A stretch of DNA of 64,000 bases from an uncultured Lachnospiraceae bacterium (lineage in GTDB: Bacteria; Bacillota; Clostridia; Lachnospirales; Lachnospiraceae), in contig CAJTOL010000003.1 in NCBI GenBank assembly GCA_910577645.1, positions 62,001 to 126,000 on the forward strand, written 5' to 3'. The notes below the pieces were generated by a model that did no database searches, was not told the DNA's origin, and saw only the letters and a list, made by a program, of their open reading frames with translations. Positions 16,453 through 25,589 of this stretch are shown here, piece after piece. Position 1 is the first letter of the stretch. Every line of letters starts with the position of its first letter. Made by a program: the position numbers and the translations under genes.

Positions 16453-17910
16453 ATGAATCAACAGAATCTGACACTACTTACTGATTTTTACGAATTAACC
16501 ATGATGCAGGGATATTTTAAAGAAAAAGATGCCAATGAAACAGTCATCTTTGACATGTTTTACCGCACCAACCCCTGTGAGAATGGATTTGCCATCTGTG
16601 CAGGCCTGGAACAGGCTATCCAATATGTAAAAAATCTCCATTTTGATACGGATGATGTGGAATATCTGCGAAGTTTGGGAATTTTCGGAGAAGATTTTCT
16701 CAACTATCTGGCCCATTTTAAGTTTTCCGGCGATATTTACGCCATTCCTGAGGGAACAGTGGTATTTCCCAGAGAACCTTTGGTTAAGGTAATTGCTCCC
16801 ATTATGGAAGCCCAGCTTATTGAAACAGCTCTCTTAAATATTATCAATCATCAAAGCCTGATTGCTACCAAGACCTCCCGGATTGTTCATGCCGCCCAGG
16901 GGGACGGGGTTATGGAATTCGGCCTTCGCCGCGCCCAGGGGCCTGACGCTGGTGTCTACGGCGCCCGTGCAGCTATGATTGCAGGCTGTGTAGGCACCTC
17001 TAATGTACTCTGCGGTAAAATGTTCCAGGTTCCCATTAAAGGGACTCACGCCCACAGCTGGATTATGAGTTTTCCTGACGAGATTACCGCTTTCCGCACC
17101 TATGCCAGGCTTTATCCTACCGCCTGTATCCTTCTGGTGGATACCTATGACACTTTAAATTCCGGTATCCCCAACGCCATCAAGGTCTTTACCGAGATGA
17201 AGGAAGCTGGAATTCCCATGCCTTTCTACGGTATCCGTTTAGACAGCGGAGACCTGGCCTATCTGTCCAAAGAGGCCAAAAAGATGCTGGATGCCGCCGG
17301 ATTCCCAGATGCAGTAATCTCTGCCTCCAATGATTTAGATGAAGAACTGATTAACAGCTTAAAACTTCAGGGAGCCACTATTAATTCCTGGGGGGTAGGC
17401 ACTAATTTGATTACCTCCAAAGACTGCCCTTCTTTTGGCGGAGTATACAAGCTGGCCGCGATTCGGGACAAAAACACCGGAAAGTTTATTCCCAAAATTA
17501 AGCTGTCCGAGAATGCGGAAAAAATTACAAATCCAGGCGACAAAACTATTAAACGGATTTATAATAAAGAAACCGGAAAAATTATTGCCGATTTGATCTG
17601 CCTGACCGACGAACAATTCGATGAAGGCAGCTCCCTCCTGCTTTTTGATCCTGTTCAAACCTGGAAGAAGACCCATCTGGCTCCCCACAGCTATACCATC
17701 CGGGATCTGATGGTTCCTGTATTCCTTCGGGGAGAATGTGTCTATGAAAGTCCAGCTGTCATGGATATCCAGGCCTACTGCAAGGCAGAATTGAATACCC
17801 TGTGGGAAGAGTCCCGGCGTCTGGTTAACCCTCACAAAGTTCATGTGGATCTCTCCCACCAACTGTGGCACATGAAAAACCAGCTTTTGGAGTCCTATCA
17901 TTTTAAGTAA
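16453..17910 (+). CDS. pncB: Nicotinate phosphoribosyltransferase
   Basis: 485 residues from the ATG at 16453, seven bases after GGGAGG. Family motifs include LTLLTDFYELTMMQGY at the N-terminus, EFGLRRAQGPDAG, GTHAHSWIMSF with the likely phosphorylated His, and YGIRLDSGDLAYLSKEAKK. The enzyme couples nicotinate and PRPP to nicotinate mononucleotide for NAD salvage. The leader has three tandem hairpins at the 5' end of the mRNA. A second phosphoribosyltransferase-like gene lies 133 bases downstream on the same strand, with only a weak AAGTTTT/AAAACTT hairpin between. Confidence 0.96.
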   Translation: MNQQNLTLLTDFYELTMMQGYFKEKDANETVIFDMFYRTNPCENGFAICAGLEQAIQYVKNLHFDTDDVEYLRSLGIFGEDFLNYLAHFKFSGDIYAIPEGTVVFPREPLVKVIAPIMEAQLIETALLNIINHQSLIATKTSRIVHAAQGDGVMEFGLRRAQGPDAGVYGARAAMIAGCVGTSNVLCGKMFQVPIKGTHAHSWIMSFPDEITAFRTYARLYPTACILLVDTYDTLNSGIPNAIKVFTEMKEAGIPMPFYGIRLDSGDLAYLSKEAKKMLDAAGFPDAVISASNDLDEELINSLKLQGATINSWGVGTNLITSKDCPSFGGVYKLAAIRDKNTGKFIPKIKLSENAEKITNPGDKTIKRIYNKETGKIIADLICLTDEQFDEGSSLLLFDPVQTWKKTHLAPHSYTIRDLMVPVFLRGECVYESPAVMDIQAYCKAELNTLWEESRRLVNPHKVHVDLSHQLWHMKNQLLESYHFK

Positions 17911-18043
17911 ATTTACTGACAATGGAAGTTTTTTTCTAAAACTTAACCCCAGTTATATCTTTTGAATAGACTATCCAGTATAATAACCACAGATACTTAT
18001 TTTAAAAATAATATTTCAACTATCGTTTAAGGAGGTTTTTCTT

Positions 18044-18763
18044 ATGAGCATGGGTGAAGCTATCAAAATTTATTCCAAAGATAATCATGATCTTGCATTA
18101 AAGGTGACCAAGGGACATTTTTCATCCGACCGCTTCCACATTAATTATTATATTGATATGACCGAATTAAAGATGCGTCAGTGCAATGCAGAGGCAGTTG
18201 CAAAAGCCATTGTAAAGAAATATGTAAAGCGCGTAACTTTAAGCTCGGTTAGTGGGTTGGCTTCTGAAATGTTTAATCAGCTGGCGGCTACCAATGCAAC
18301 CAAAGCTCCCATTGATACCATTATCTGTATGGACGGCTGTGAGGCTATCGGCGCTTATGTTGCAAAGGAATTATCTGAAGTAGGCGTTGCCACCACCAAT
18401 ACCCACAAGACCACTTATATCCTGACTCCTGAGTTTGATTCCAGCGGTCAGATGGTTGTCCGCGACAACATTAAGCCCATGTTAAAAGGCAAGCATGTGC
18501 TGGTTGTTCTGGCCACTGCAATGTCTGGTCATACGATTGCCAAAAGTATCCGTTGCATCGCTTCCTATGGCGGAATCGTAGAAGGCATCTCCTGCATCTT
18601 CTCTGCTATCAGCGAAATTGAAGGACATCCGGTTAATTCCGTATTTGAAGCTGCTGACCTTCCCGAGTTTAAGCTTTCCGAGCCGGATAACTGTCCCGAC
18701 TGCAAGGCTGGCGTAAAGCTGGATGCAATCGTAAACAGCTACGGTTATACTGTTTTAGACTAA
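18044..18763 (+). CDS. Orotate-PRTase-like protein with altered PRPP loop
   Basis: 239 residues, start with AAGGAGG. The fold resembles type I phosphoribosyltransferases of the orotate group: an N-terminal cap, TIICMDGCEAIGAYVAKELSE, then the strand-loop segment VLVVLATAMSGHTIAKSI. In active enzymes this loop carries two acidic residues (VVVDD-like); here they read LA. The end has a CPDCKAG pair. It may therefore be a nucleotide-sensing protein or a divergent enzyme. Its position after pncB suggests a link to nucleotide or NAD metabolism; this is inference. A strong terminator follows. Confidence 0.65.
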   Translation: MSMGEAIKIYSKDNHDLALKVTKGHFSSDRFHINYYIDMTELKMRQCNAEAVAKAIVKKYVKRVTLSSVSGLASEMFNQLAATNATKAPIDTIICMDGCEAIGAYVAKELSEVGVATTNTHKTTYILTPEFDSSGQMVVRDNIKPMLKGKHVLVVLATAMSGHTIAKSIRCIASYGGIVEGISCIFSAISEIEGHPVNSVFEAADLPEFKLSEPDNCPDCKAGVKLDAIVNSYGYTVLD

Positions 18764-18776
18764 CAAAAATTTTTTT

Positions 18777-18810
18777 GGCAGGGATTTCTTACCGGAATCC
18801 CTGCCTCTTT
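18777..18810 (+). terminator. Terminator of the pncB/PRTase unit
   Basis: GGCAGGGATT (18777-18786) pairs with AATCCCTGCC (18796-18805), followed by TCTTT. It starts 14 bases after the stop codon. It could also serve the small leftward gene whose stop lies at 18812. Confidence 0.85.
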
Positions 18811-18811
18811 G

Positions 18812-19057
18812 TTACCAGGCTTTTGCAAAATCGTTTTCCGTTTCTATATATTTAAGAGCCTGTGATCTGGAAATAGAAAAGTCGGCTTGGAGGACTTCTA
18901 TAATGGCATCCTCTGTCAGCTCCAATTTTTTACATATCCGGATAACGGCATTGACAGTTTGCTTATGTATTTCTTGTTTTCCCTCTTCTCTTATTTCATC
19001 TTTTACTTCCTCTGAGTCTGATGAAAAATCTCCTGCTCTTCTGGTATTGAAAAGCAT
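18812..19057 (-). CDS. Small acidic helical protein, possible nuclease remnant
   Basis: 81 residues (MLFNTRRAGDFSSDSEEVKDE...). The helical, charged C-terminal half (VIRICKKLELTEDAIIEVLQ, then SRSQALKYIET) resembles the tail of Rpn/PD-(D/E)XK transposase-associated nucleases, whose catalytic part is absent. An in-frame stop lies just upstream, so this is not simply the end of a longer intact gene. The ribosome site is weak, but a good promoter lies upstream. It may be a degraded remnant or a small live gene. Confidence 0.4.
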   Translation of the reverse strand: MLFNTRRAGDFSSDSEEVKDEIREEGKQEIHKQTVNAVIRICKKLELTEDAIIEVLQADFSISRSQALKYIETENDFAKAW

Positions 19058-19132
19058 AGATTTTCCGAAATGAATATGAGATTAACAGATGCCATGCGGC
19101 TGAAATTTGAGAAATATATGCTTTATATCCTC

Positions 19133-19161
19133 AGTATAGCATGGGACAAAAATAACAGCAA
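19133..19161 (-). promoter_or_regulatory. Sigma-A promoter before the small acidic gene
   Basis: Read leftward: TTGCTG (19161-19156), 17-base spacer, TATACT (19138-19133), about 75 bases before the ATG. Confidence 0.6.
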
Positions 19162-19204
19162 ATACATTCGTCCGACTCTTTTCTATTTTTATTAATTTAA
19201 CCCT

Positions 19205-21460
19205 TTATACCAAATCCATACTCCCTGACCGAAATCCCTCCAGATCCAGTGTCACATAAGGAAATCCCAAATCTTTCAGAACCCCGGTGACAGCGTCTTT
19301 TAAATCCATGACTGTCTGAAAGCTCTCCTTGTCCACCTCAATCCGGGCAATCTGGCCGTGAATCCTTAACCGGACGTTTCCGTCGAGCCGCTCACGCAGC
19401 CAGGCTTCCCCCTGTTCAATTTTCTCTAATATTTCATAATCCAGTTCTGCCCCATAGGGAAGGCGGGTTGCCATACAGGGGGTGGAGGGACGGGCTGCCA
19501 CGGAAATTCTATAGAAGGAAGCCAGAGCCTTAACCTGGGTCTTAGTAATGCCCAGCTCCGCCAAAGGGCTGATAATGCCCAGCTCTTTTACCGCCCGGAT
19601 GCCGGGACGGTAAACATGAAGGTCATCCTGGTTGGTGCCTTCTAAAATCCGGGAAATTCCCCGGCCTTTGGCAAATTCCTGTAAGTGCATAAACAGGCTG
19701 CGTTTACAGAGGTAGCAGCGATCTTTGGGATTTTTGCCAATCTCCGCCTGCTCCAATTCATCTATGGTAAGAATAACGTGTTCTGCTCCCAGCTCTTTGG
19801 CCACCTGTTTTGCAATCTCCAAATCGCAGGCCGGGTGAAGCCTGGTATCAAAAGTAACCCCGTAAACCCTAGTTCCTGTTTTTTTAGCAGCTTCACAGGC
19901 CAGCTTTAACAGCAGACTGGAGTCTACTCCGCCGGAAAAGGCAACTGCCACATCTTCCCCGGCATATTTTTCCATCTCCTGCTCCAGTCTGGCACGAATT
20001 GGAAGGAGGATGTTTTCTGTCAGCTCCTTAGAGCCGTTGGAACATTCCCGCCAGGCTGCTGCCAGGCTATTGTCTTTTTTTTTATCTGACGCTGCTTCTT
20101 TGATTTGGTGATAAACTTCTGTAAAAGGCAGATTCCGGGTTCTGGCAATCTCTTTTACACTCTCATACTCCGGGTAGGCCGCCTGGCTCTGGCCCCGCTG
20201 GCAGATTTTTACTTTGGCCTTTCCCAGCTCCGTCTCAATCTCTGTGCAGTTCCTTTTTAAAATAGTTCTCTCCATTACGGTTCGGCGGATTCCAATGGTG
20301 GTGGTGTGGGTGAAAATAATTTCCTCCAGCCGGTTTCTCACCGGTTCCTTACACAAAACAGACAGCAGGTAAGCAGGCCGGTTTTTCTTCATAAAAATCG
20401 GAGTGTACCATACGTCAGCCGCTCCGGCTGCCAAAAGCTCCTCCATGGCAAAACCCAGAGCTTCACCGGTACAGTCATCTAAGTTGGCCTCCAGCTTCAC
20501 CATAGTATCGCTGTCCAGGCCTTTAAGGGCCTGGCAATCAACCCCTTCGTCAATCCGGCCAAAGGTGTTACCGGCAGGTTTTGCCGGAACCTCTTTTGTC
20601 CCAGTATCCGGTTTTTCCGCTGTAATCACCATGGCCCGAAGAATATTGGCGTTTTTAAAATCTTTATTTCCGGCTCCGATTCCGATTTTTTCAATTTGAT
20701 AATATTGGGGCAAAGACTCTCCGCAGTGAAGGGCTGCGGCAATGGCGGCTCCGGTAGGCGTCACCATCTCCCCCTCATTGTCGGTAAACTTCATTTTCAA
20801 ATTCCACGCAGCGGCAATATTGGCAGTAGCCGGCACCGGTACCGGCATAACCCCATGCTGGCAGCGGACATAGCCCTGACCTTCTGCCAGGGGAGAAACG
20901 ATAATTTTATCTATATTCAGGTTCCGGACACACACAGCGGTACTGATAATATCCACAATGGAGTCAATGGCCCCTACCTCATGGAAATGTACCTCTTCTA
21001 CCGGAATGCCGTGAGCCTTGGACTCTGCCTCTGCGACAATGTAAAATATCTTCGCAGCCAGATCCTTTACCTCCTGCTCCCCGTCCATGCGGCGGATAAT
21101 GGCAAGAATATCCGACAGTCCCCGGTGAATATGAGGGTGAGAATGTTCATGGCCGTCATGATGTTCATGAGCGTGAACGTGTTCATGCCTGTCGTGGTTC
21201 TCACAAACATGACCGTGAGAATGGTCATGTTCATGATGATGCCCATCCCCATTTTCCTCCAAATGCACATCGAAATCAAAGGCATCAATGCCGCATTTTT
21301 TCTTTCTTCCAAAGTGAAGGTGATAGCCGCCGATTCCCAGGCTTTCCAGAGTCTCTTCAAGCGCCTTTCTGCTGGCGCCCAAATCCAGCAGGGCCCCTAC
21401 GGTCATATCGCCGCTGATTCCGGAATTACACTCTAAATATAAAATTCGTTCCTTTTTCAT
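19205..21460 (-). CDS. larC-larE: LarC-LarE fusion, nickel-pincer cofactor synthesis
   Basis: 751 residues in one frame. Residues 1-280 match LarC1 (YLECNSGISGDMTVGALLDLG; PVEEVHFHEVGAIDSIVD), with a His-rich insert at 73-112 likely to bind nickel. Residues about 315-455 match LarC2 (LEANLDDCTGEALGFAMEEL). Residues about 477-751 are LarE: PP-loop SGGVDSS (509-515), C582 and C585 (RCYLC), and C662 in PSTPCMATRLPYG. LarC inserts nickel and LarE supplies sulfur. Three cysteines resemble the Fe-S type LarE of Thermotoga rather than the single sacrificial Cys of Lactobacillus. No frameshift is needed to join LarC1 and LarC2. The gene starts one base after larB. Confidence 0.92.
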   Translation of the reverse strand: MKKERILYLECNSGISGDMTVGALLDLGASRKALEETLESLGIGGYHLHFGRKKKCGIDAFDFDVHLEENGDGHHHEHDHSHGHVCENHDRHEHVHAHEHHDGHEHSHPHIHRGLSDILAIIRRMDGEQEVKDLAAKIFYIVAEAESKAHGIPVEEVHFHEVGAIDSIVDIISTAVCVRNLNIDKIIVSPLAEGQGYVRCQHGVMPVPVPATANIAAAWNLKMKFTDNEGEMVTPTGAAIAAALHCGESLPQYYQIEKIGIGAGNKDFKNANILRAMVITAEKPDTGTKEVPAKPAGNTFGRIDEGVDCQALKGLDSDTMVKLEANLDDCTGEALGFAMEELLAAGAADVWYTPIFMKKNRPAYLLSVLCKEPVRNRLEEIIFTHTTTIGIRRTVMERTILKRNCTEIETELGKAKVKICQRGQSQAAYPEYESVKEIARTRNLPFTEVYHQIKEAASDKKKDNSLAAAWRECSNGSKELTENILLPIRARLEQEMEKYAGEDVAVAFSGGVDSSLLLKLACEAAKKTGTRVYGVTFDTRLHPACDLEIAKQVAKELGAEHVILTIDELEQAEIGKNPKDRCYLCKRSLFMHLQEFAKGRGISRILEGTNQDDLHVYRPGIRAVKELGIISPLAELGITKTQVKALASFYRISVAARPSTPCMATRLPYGAELDYEILEKIEQGEAWLRERLDGNVRLRIHGQIARIEVDKESFQTVMDLKDAVTGVLKDLGFPYVTLDLEGFRSGSMDLV

Positions 21461-21461
21461 T

Positions 21462-22205
21462 TTATCTTACCGCCAATCGATTTATTTGTGTAGCAATATA
21501 ACCTGCGCCGTAGCCATTGTCAATGTTTACTACGGAAATGCCGTTGGCACAGGAATTGATCATAGTTAAAAGGGCCGACAGGCCGTGGAAACTGGCCCCA
21601 TACCCTACAGACGTAGGAACTGCAATCACCGGGTTCTCCACCAGGCCGCCAATGACGGTCCCCAAAGCGCCTTCCATACCGGCCACTGCCACCACGCAGT
21701 TGGCCTTTACAATCCGCTCCCTCTGGGACAGCAGGCGATGAATTCCGGCCACCCCCACGTCATAAATCCGATCCACATTACAGCCAAAGAATTCTGCTGT
21801 CTGGGCCGCTTCCTCTGCCACCGGAATGTCCGCCGTGCCGCCGGTGCATACCGCCACCAGTCCTGTCCTTATCTTATCTTCCTTTTCCACTTTTAAAATC
21901 CGGGAAATGGGATCGTAAACTGCCTGAGGCACCGCCGCCTTCACCAGCTTATACTGCTCTTCGGTAGCTCTGGTTCCCAAAACCCGGCCGTTTTGCTCCG
22001 CTAAGGACTGGTAAATTTTTACCAGATATTGGTCCGGCTTTCCCTGACAAAATACGGTCTCCCCCAATCCGGACCTTAACCTTCTGTGATGATCCAGCTT
22101 GGCGTATCCCAAATCCTCATAGGGAAGATCCCTTAATCTTTCTTCCGCTTCCCCGATGGACAACTTTCCTTCCTGCACTTCCTTAAGCATTTTCCTTACG
22201 TCCAT
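21462..22205 (-). CDS. larB: LarB, pyridinium-3,5-biscarboxylate mononucleotide synthase
   Basis: 247 residues from the ATG at 22205 (GGAG upstream); the start overlaps the end of the ABC ATPase gene by ten bases. The C-terminal half is PurE/AIR-carboxylase-like, with VCTGGTADIPVAEEA, FGCNVDRIYDVGVAGIHRLL and AVAGMEGALGTVIGGL. LarB carboxylates and hydrolyses nicotinate adenine dinucleotide to begin nickel-pincer nucleotide synthesis. LarC and LarE, in the next gene, finish the cofactor, so the whole pathway is encoded in two genes. Confidence 0.95.
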   Translation of the reverse strand: MDVRKMLKEVQEGKLSIGEAEERLRDLPYEDLGYAKLDHHRRLRSGLGETVFCQGKPDQYLVKIYQSLAEQNGRVLGTRATEEQYKLVKAAVPQAVYDPISRILKVEKEDKIRTGLVAVCTGGTADIPVAEEAAQTAEFFGCNVDRIYDVGVAGIHRLLSQRERIVKANCVVAVAGMEGALGTVIGGLVENPVIAVPTSVGYGASFHGLSALLTMINSCANGISVVNIDNGYGAGYIATQINRLAVR

Positions 22206-22807
22206 GGCTCCATCTCCACCTTTCTCGTACATATCCGATTAATCAAAGGCCGGGAATGGCTGACTACCAAAAGGCCAATTTCCCTCCGCCTGGTTTCTTC
22301 TAATAAAAACTGCCATATCTGGCTCTGGGTAATGAGATCCAGCATGGTAGTAATCTCGTCGGCCAGGAGGAACCTGGTTCTCTCCCCCAAAGCCCTTGCA
22401 ATGCAGAACCGCTGCAATTCCCCGCCGGAAAGCTCTGCCGGAAACCGGTTCAGCCAGTCCTCTTCAATGCCAAGTCCTCTGATAATATCCCGGGTTATCC
22501 TGTCCCCTTCCTCTAAAACGGTTTTCATCCGCCGTTTTGGATTCACCGAAAGCTCCGGGTGCTGCCAGATCATTTGCACCGGGCAGTAAGATCCAAACTC
22601 TTCCAAAGGCCTTCCGTCCAGCAAAATACTGCCGCCGTCCGGCCTCTCATAGCCGGCCAGAATCTTACAGAAGGTAGTTTTTCCAAACCCGCTGGGCGCA
22701 ATCAGCCCTACCTGCTCTCTGCTGTCTATTTCCAGGGAAAATTTATTTAAAATCTGCCGGCTGCCTGTTTGGTACCGGAAGGATATTTCCTTTGCCTCAA
22801 GCTTCAT
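22196..22807 (-). CDS. ABC importer ATPase 2, nickel/peptide type
   Basis: 203 residues, short for the family because the C-terminal oligopeptide extension is absent. Walker A is APSGFGKTT, signature ELSGGELQRFCIARAL, Walker B RFLLADEITTMLD, and the H-loop lies in LLVVSHSRP. It overlaps the first ATPase gene by four bases (ATGA) and larB by ten. Position suggests a NikE-like subunit that powers nickel uptake for the Lar enzymes; a peptide or other metal complex cannot be excluded from sequence alone. Confidence 0.85.
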   Translation of the reverse strand: MKLEAKEISFRYQTGSRQILNKFSLEIDSREQVGLIAPSGFGKTTFCKILAGYERPDGGSILLDGRPLEEFGSYCPVQMIWQHPELSVNPKRRMKTVLEEGDRITRDIIRGLGIEEDWLNRFPAELSGGELQRFCIARALGERTRFLLADEITTMLDLITQSQIWQFLLEETRRREIGLLVVSHSRPLINRICTRKVEMEPWT

Positions 22808-23739
22808 GGCAGCTCCTTTCTAAGACATTTTACCCAGCCCCCGGCCGTTTCCTTTACCGGAATCTCTGTCTTTCCACATTCCTCTTTCCCATGGGGGCAC
22901 CGGGCCGCAAATACACAGCCCGGCCCCCGCTCTGTCACATAAGGCTGAACCCCGGGAAGAGCCTGAAACCCATGCTCTGGCATGGCCCGGTAGAGAGCCT
23001 GGCTGTAGGGATGTAAAAGCAGCCCCTCCTTCTGAAAATGTTCCGCCGGCATTTCTTCCACCGTAGTCCCTGCATAGAACACGGCAATTCGGTCTGCCAC
23101 TTCCAGGGCCAGTTCCAAATCGTGGGTAATCAAAAGGACTCCGGCGCCCTGATCCGCGATTTCCCGAAAATGTCCCAACACCCGTTTGGCCGCCGCCAAA
23201 TGAAGGCCCGGCGTTGGCTCGTCGGCAATCACCAGCTTTGGTGTTTCCATCAGGGCTGTGGAAATCAACACTCTCCTGGCCATTCCTCCGGACAGCTCAA
23301 AGGGATACTGGCTTTCCACCTCTTTTCCCAGGCCATAGCGGTTTAACAGGCTGCGGCACCTTTCTCTGGCGGAAGGGCTTTTTTTGCCGTTTCGCACCTG
23401 CTCTCCCACCTGCATCAGCGGATCCAGGCAGGACACGCTCTGGGGCACCAGAGCCACCTCTGTTCCCACTATATGCCTTCTTAAGGGAGCATCCAGTTCT
23501 CTGCCCTCATAGTAAATCCTGCCGGAAACAGAGGCATTGTAGGGGAGAATCCCTAAAATCCCGTGAGCTAAAAGGCTCTTCCCGGATCCGCTGGCTCCTA
23601 CCACCGCCGTCATTTCCCCCGCCCTTACCGTAAGGCTTAAATCGTTTATTACCGGAAGCTCCCTCTGGCGAAGGCCTCTGGTATATTGCCGAAAGGAGAT
23701 GGACAGGCCGTCCACCTTCAGTAACTCTTCTTTTTCCAT
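22804..23739 (-). CDS. ABC importer ATPase 1, nickel/peptide type
   Basis: 311 residues from the ATG at 23739, preceded by AGGAG. Walker A is GASGSGKSLLAHG, signature ELSGGMARRVLISTAL, and Walker B KLVIADEPTPG. The C-terminal extension typical of DppD/NikD proteins ends with a Cys cluster (CVFAARCPHGKEECGK). It pairs with the shorter downstream ATPase to energise the two permeases. The third gene from the end of a compact operon, it is translationally coupled to the next gene by an ATGA overlap. Confidence 0.88.
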   Translation of the reverse strand: MEKEELLKVDGLSISFRQYTRGLRQRELPVINDLSLTVRAGEMTAVVGASGSGKSLLAHGILGILPYNASVSGRIYYEGRELDAPLRRHIVGTEVALVPQSVSCLDPLMQVGEQVRNGKKSPSARERCRSLLNRYGLGKEVESQYPFELSGGMARRVLISTALMETPKLVIADEPTPGLHLAAAKRVLGHFREIADQGAGVLLITHDLELALEVADRIAVFYAGTTVEEMPAEHFQKEGLLLHPYSQALYRAMPEHGFQALPGVQPYVTERGPGCVFAARCPHGKEECGKTEIPVKETAGGWVKCLRKELP

Positions 23740-23778
23740 GTTGTCTCCTACTGTCAAATAGCCGGGCAAAAACTTCCC

Positions 23779-24600
23779 TTACTCATGAGCGCTGCCCGGA
23801 TCCAAAAGCTTACAGACGCTGTCCCCCAGCACGTGGAACAGCAGCACGGTTATTGTTAAAAGCCCGCCGGGAAACAGGGCCAGCCACCACTTCCCCGTAG
23901 CCAGGTATTTCATGCTTTCTGATAAAATCACCCCCATGGCCGCATCCTCCGGGGATAAACCAAATCCCAAAAAGGTAATGCTGGCCTCATGGAGAATAGC
24001 ATGGGGAAATAGTAAAATCAGCCCGGTAAAAAACTGGGGAAGCAAGTGGCAAACCATGTGCTTTGCCGCAATCTGAAGCTTCCCCATTCCTAACCGGGAA
24101 GCAATCTGGATGTACTGGCTGTTTTTCAGCTGCAGCACCTCCCCTCTTAAGAGCCTTGCAAGAGATGTCCAGTGAGTCAGGGTAATCCCCACAACCACAC
24201 CAAAAAATCCTTTCCCGCAGGCGTAGGAAATCAGAATCAGCAAAAGGATATGGGGGATTCCCATTACCAAATCAATCAGAAAGGTAACAAAGGAATCCGC
24301 CGCCTTTCCCAGCACTGCCCCGCATATGCCAAGAATCCCTGCAAACACGGCGCTGGCCGCCGCAGTCAAAATCCCCAGCCGGATGCTTAAAGAAAGCCCG
24401 GCAATGGTCCGCACAAACATATCCCTCCCCATAAAGTCTGTTCCGAAAGGATATTCCCTGCAGGGAGGAAGGTTTTTTCTGGAAAAATCCGTAATAAGGG
24501 CTTCTTCTCTCCAGAAACAGCCCCACAGGGTAACGGTAACTAAAAATACCGCTGACAAAAGAAGCCAGCCTATGGTCTTTGTCCTTCGGTTTATTTTCAT
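23779..24600 (-). CDS. ABC importer permease 2 (NikC/DppC type)
   Basis: 273 residues. An N-terminal helix (TIGWLLLSAVFLVTVTLWGCFW) is followed by the short periplasmic FGTDFMGRDMFVRTIAGLSLSIRLG motif region that marks DppC-like permeases. Four more helices follow, with the cytoplasmic EAA loop around EVLQLKNSQYIQIASRLGMG. It overlaps the previous permease by four bases. It should form the channel with permease 1 in the cell membrane. Confidence 0.88.
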   Translation of the reverse strand: MKINRRTKTIGWLLLSAVFLVTVTLWGCFWREEALITDFSRKNLPPCREYPFGTDFMGRDMFVRTIAGLSLSIRLGILTAAASAVFAGILGICGAVLGKAADSFVTFLIDLVMGIPHILLLILISYACGKGFFGVVVGITLTHWTSLARLLRGEVLQLKNSQYIQIASRLGMGKLQIAAKHMVCHLLPQFFTGLILLFPHAILHEASITFLGFGLSPEDAAMGVILSESMKYLATGKWWLALFPGGLLTITVLLFHVLGDSVCKLLDPGSAHE

Positions 24601-25589
24601 ATCCCATCCCCCCTTTTGATTCTGGGGTCAATCATTCCGTAAAGCAGGTTTGCCAGGGCGTTTCCGCCAAAAACCAGGACTGCGGTGACCACCGTAATTC
24701 CCAGAAGCAGAGGCACATCGCTGCCAAGGCCTGCGTTTACCGCCGCCTGTCCTAACCCGGGATAGGAAAACACCTGTTCCACCAAAACCGATCCGCCGAA
24801 TATTTCGCTGACAGAGGCAAACTGCAGTGTCATAGCCGGAAGGGCAATATTTCGCAGACAGTGGCGTCTAATAATCCGTCGGGTATCCTCTCCCCTGGCC
24901 CGGGCAAACAGCACATAGTCGCTTTCCATCACTTCTATCATTTTCTCTCTGGTGTGAAGGGCAATATTGGAAATTCCCGTCAGGCTGAGAGCCGCTGCCG
25001 GAAGAATGGCATGGACTGCCCTGTCGGCAAAGCTTACCTGGGAGGCTTCCACGCCGACAGGCACCGAAAATCCAACCGGCAAGATTTTCAGCCACACGGA
25101 AAATATCATAAGGAGGAGCAAAGCCAGGAAAAAGGCCGGCGTGCTGGCCATCAAAAGGCTGTAGCCAGTTATCAGCCTGTCCTGCCATTTCCCCTGTTTT
25201 GCCCCGGCAAGGCTTCCAAGGAAAAACCCCATTCCTCCGGAAAGCAGCCAGGCCAGGGCCATCATCCCCAATGAACCTGCCGCCTTTTCCCATAAAATCT
25301 CGCTGACCTTCCTGCGGTACAGCAGGGAGACCCCCATGTCCCCTCTGACAAAATCCCATGCCCAGGTAAAAAATCTCTGTATCATAGGTGTATCCGCTCC
25401 CCAGTAAGCCTTTAATTTTTCCACCTGCTCCTGGCTCATGGCTCCTAAGGCCCCCTGGCCCACATTGCTCTGCAGCGGGTCAATAGGGGAAATAGCCAGA
25501 AGGAAAAAGGCCGCCGCGCTAACCCCAAATATCAAAAGGGCGACCCTCAGAATTCCCATAAGAAATTTTTGTATCTGTTTCTCTTTCAT
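24597..25589 (-). CDS. ABC importer permease 1 (NikB/DppB type)
   Basis: 330 residues. The first helix is LLIFGVSAAAFFLLAISPIDPL and includes the DppB-like periplasmic start. Further helices and the EAA-type loop around EVMESDYVLFARARGEDTRRI follow. The C-terminus FGNALANLLYGMIDPRIK is characteristic. Its start overlaps the stop of the binding-protein gene by one base, so translation is coupled. Together with permease 2 it forms the membrane pore. Confidence 0.88.
   Translation of the reverse strand: MKEKQIQKFLMGILRVALLIFGVSAAAFFLLAISPIDPLQSNVGQGALGAMSQEQVEKLKAYWGADTPMIQRFFTWAWDFVRGDMGVSLLYRRKVSEILWEKAAGSLGMMALAWLLSGGMGFFLGSLAGAKQGKWQDRLITGYSLLMASTPAFFLALLLLMIFSVWLKILPVGFSVPVGVEASQVSFADRAVHAILPAAALSLTGISNIALHTREKMIEVMESDYVLFARARGEDTRRIIRRHCLRNIALPAMTLQFASVSEIFGGSVLVEQVFSYPGLGQAAVNAGLGSDVPLLLGITVVTAVLVFGGNALANLLYGMIDPRIKRGDGI

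Noticed and set aside
20696..21436. 246-codon rightward frame opposite larC-larE
   Set aside because: Antisense shadow of the His-rich LarC region; no ribosome site or family resemblance.
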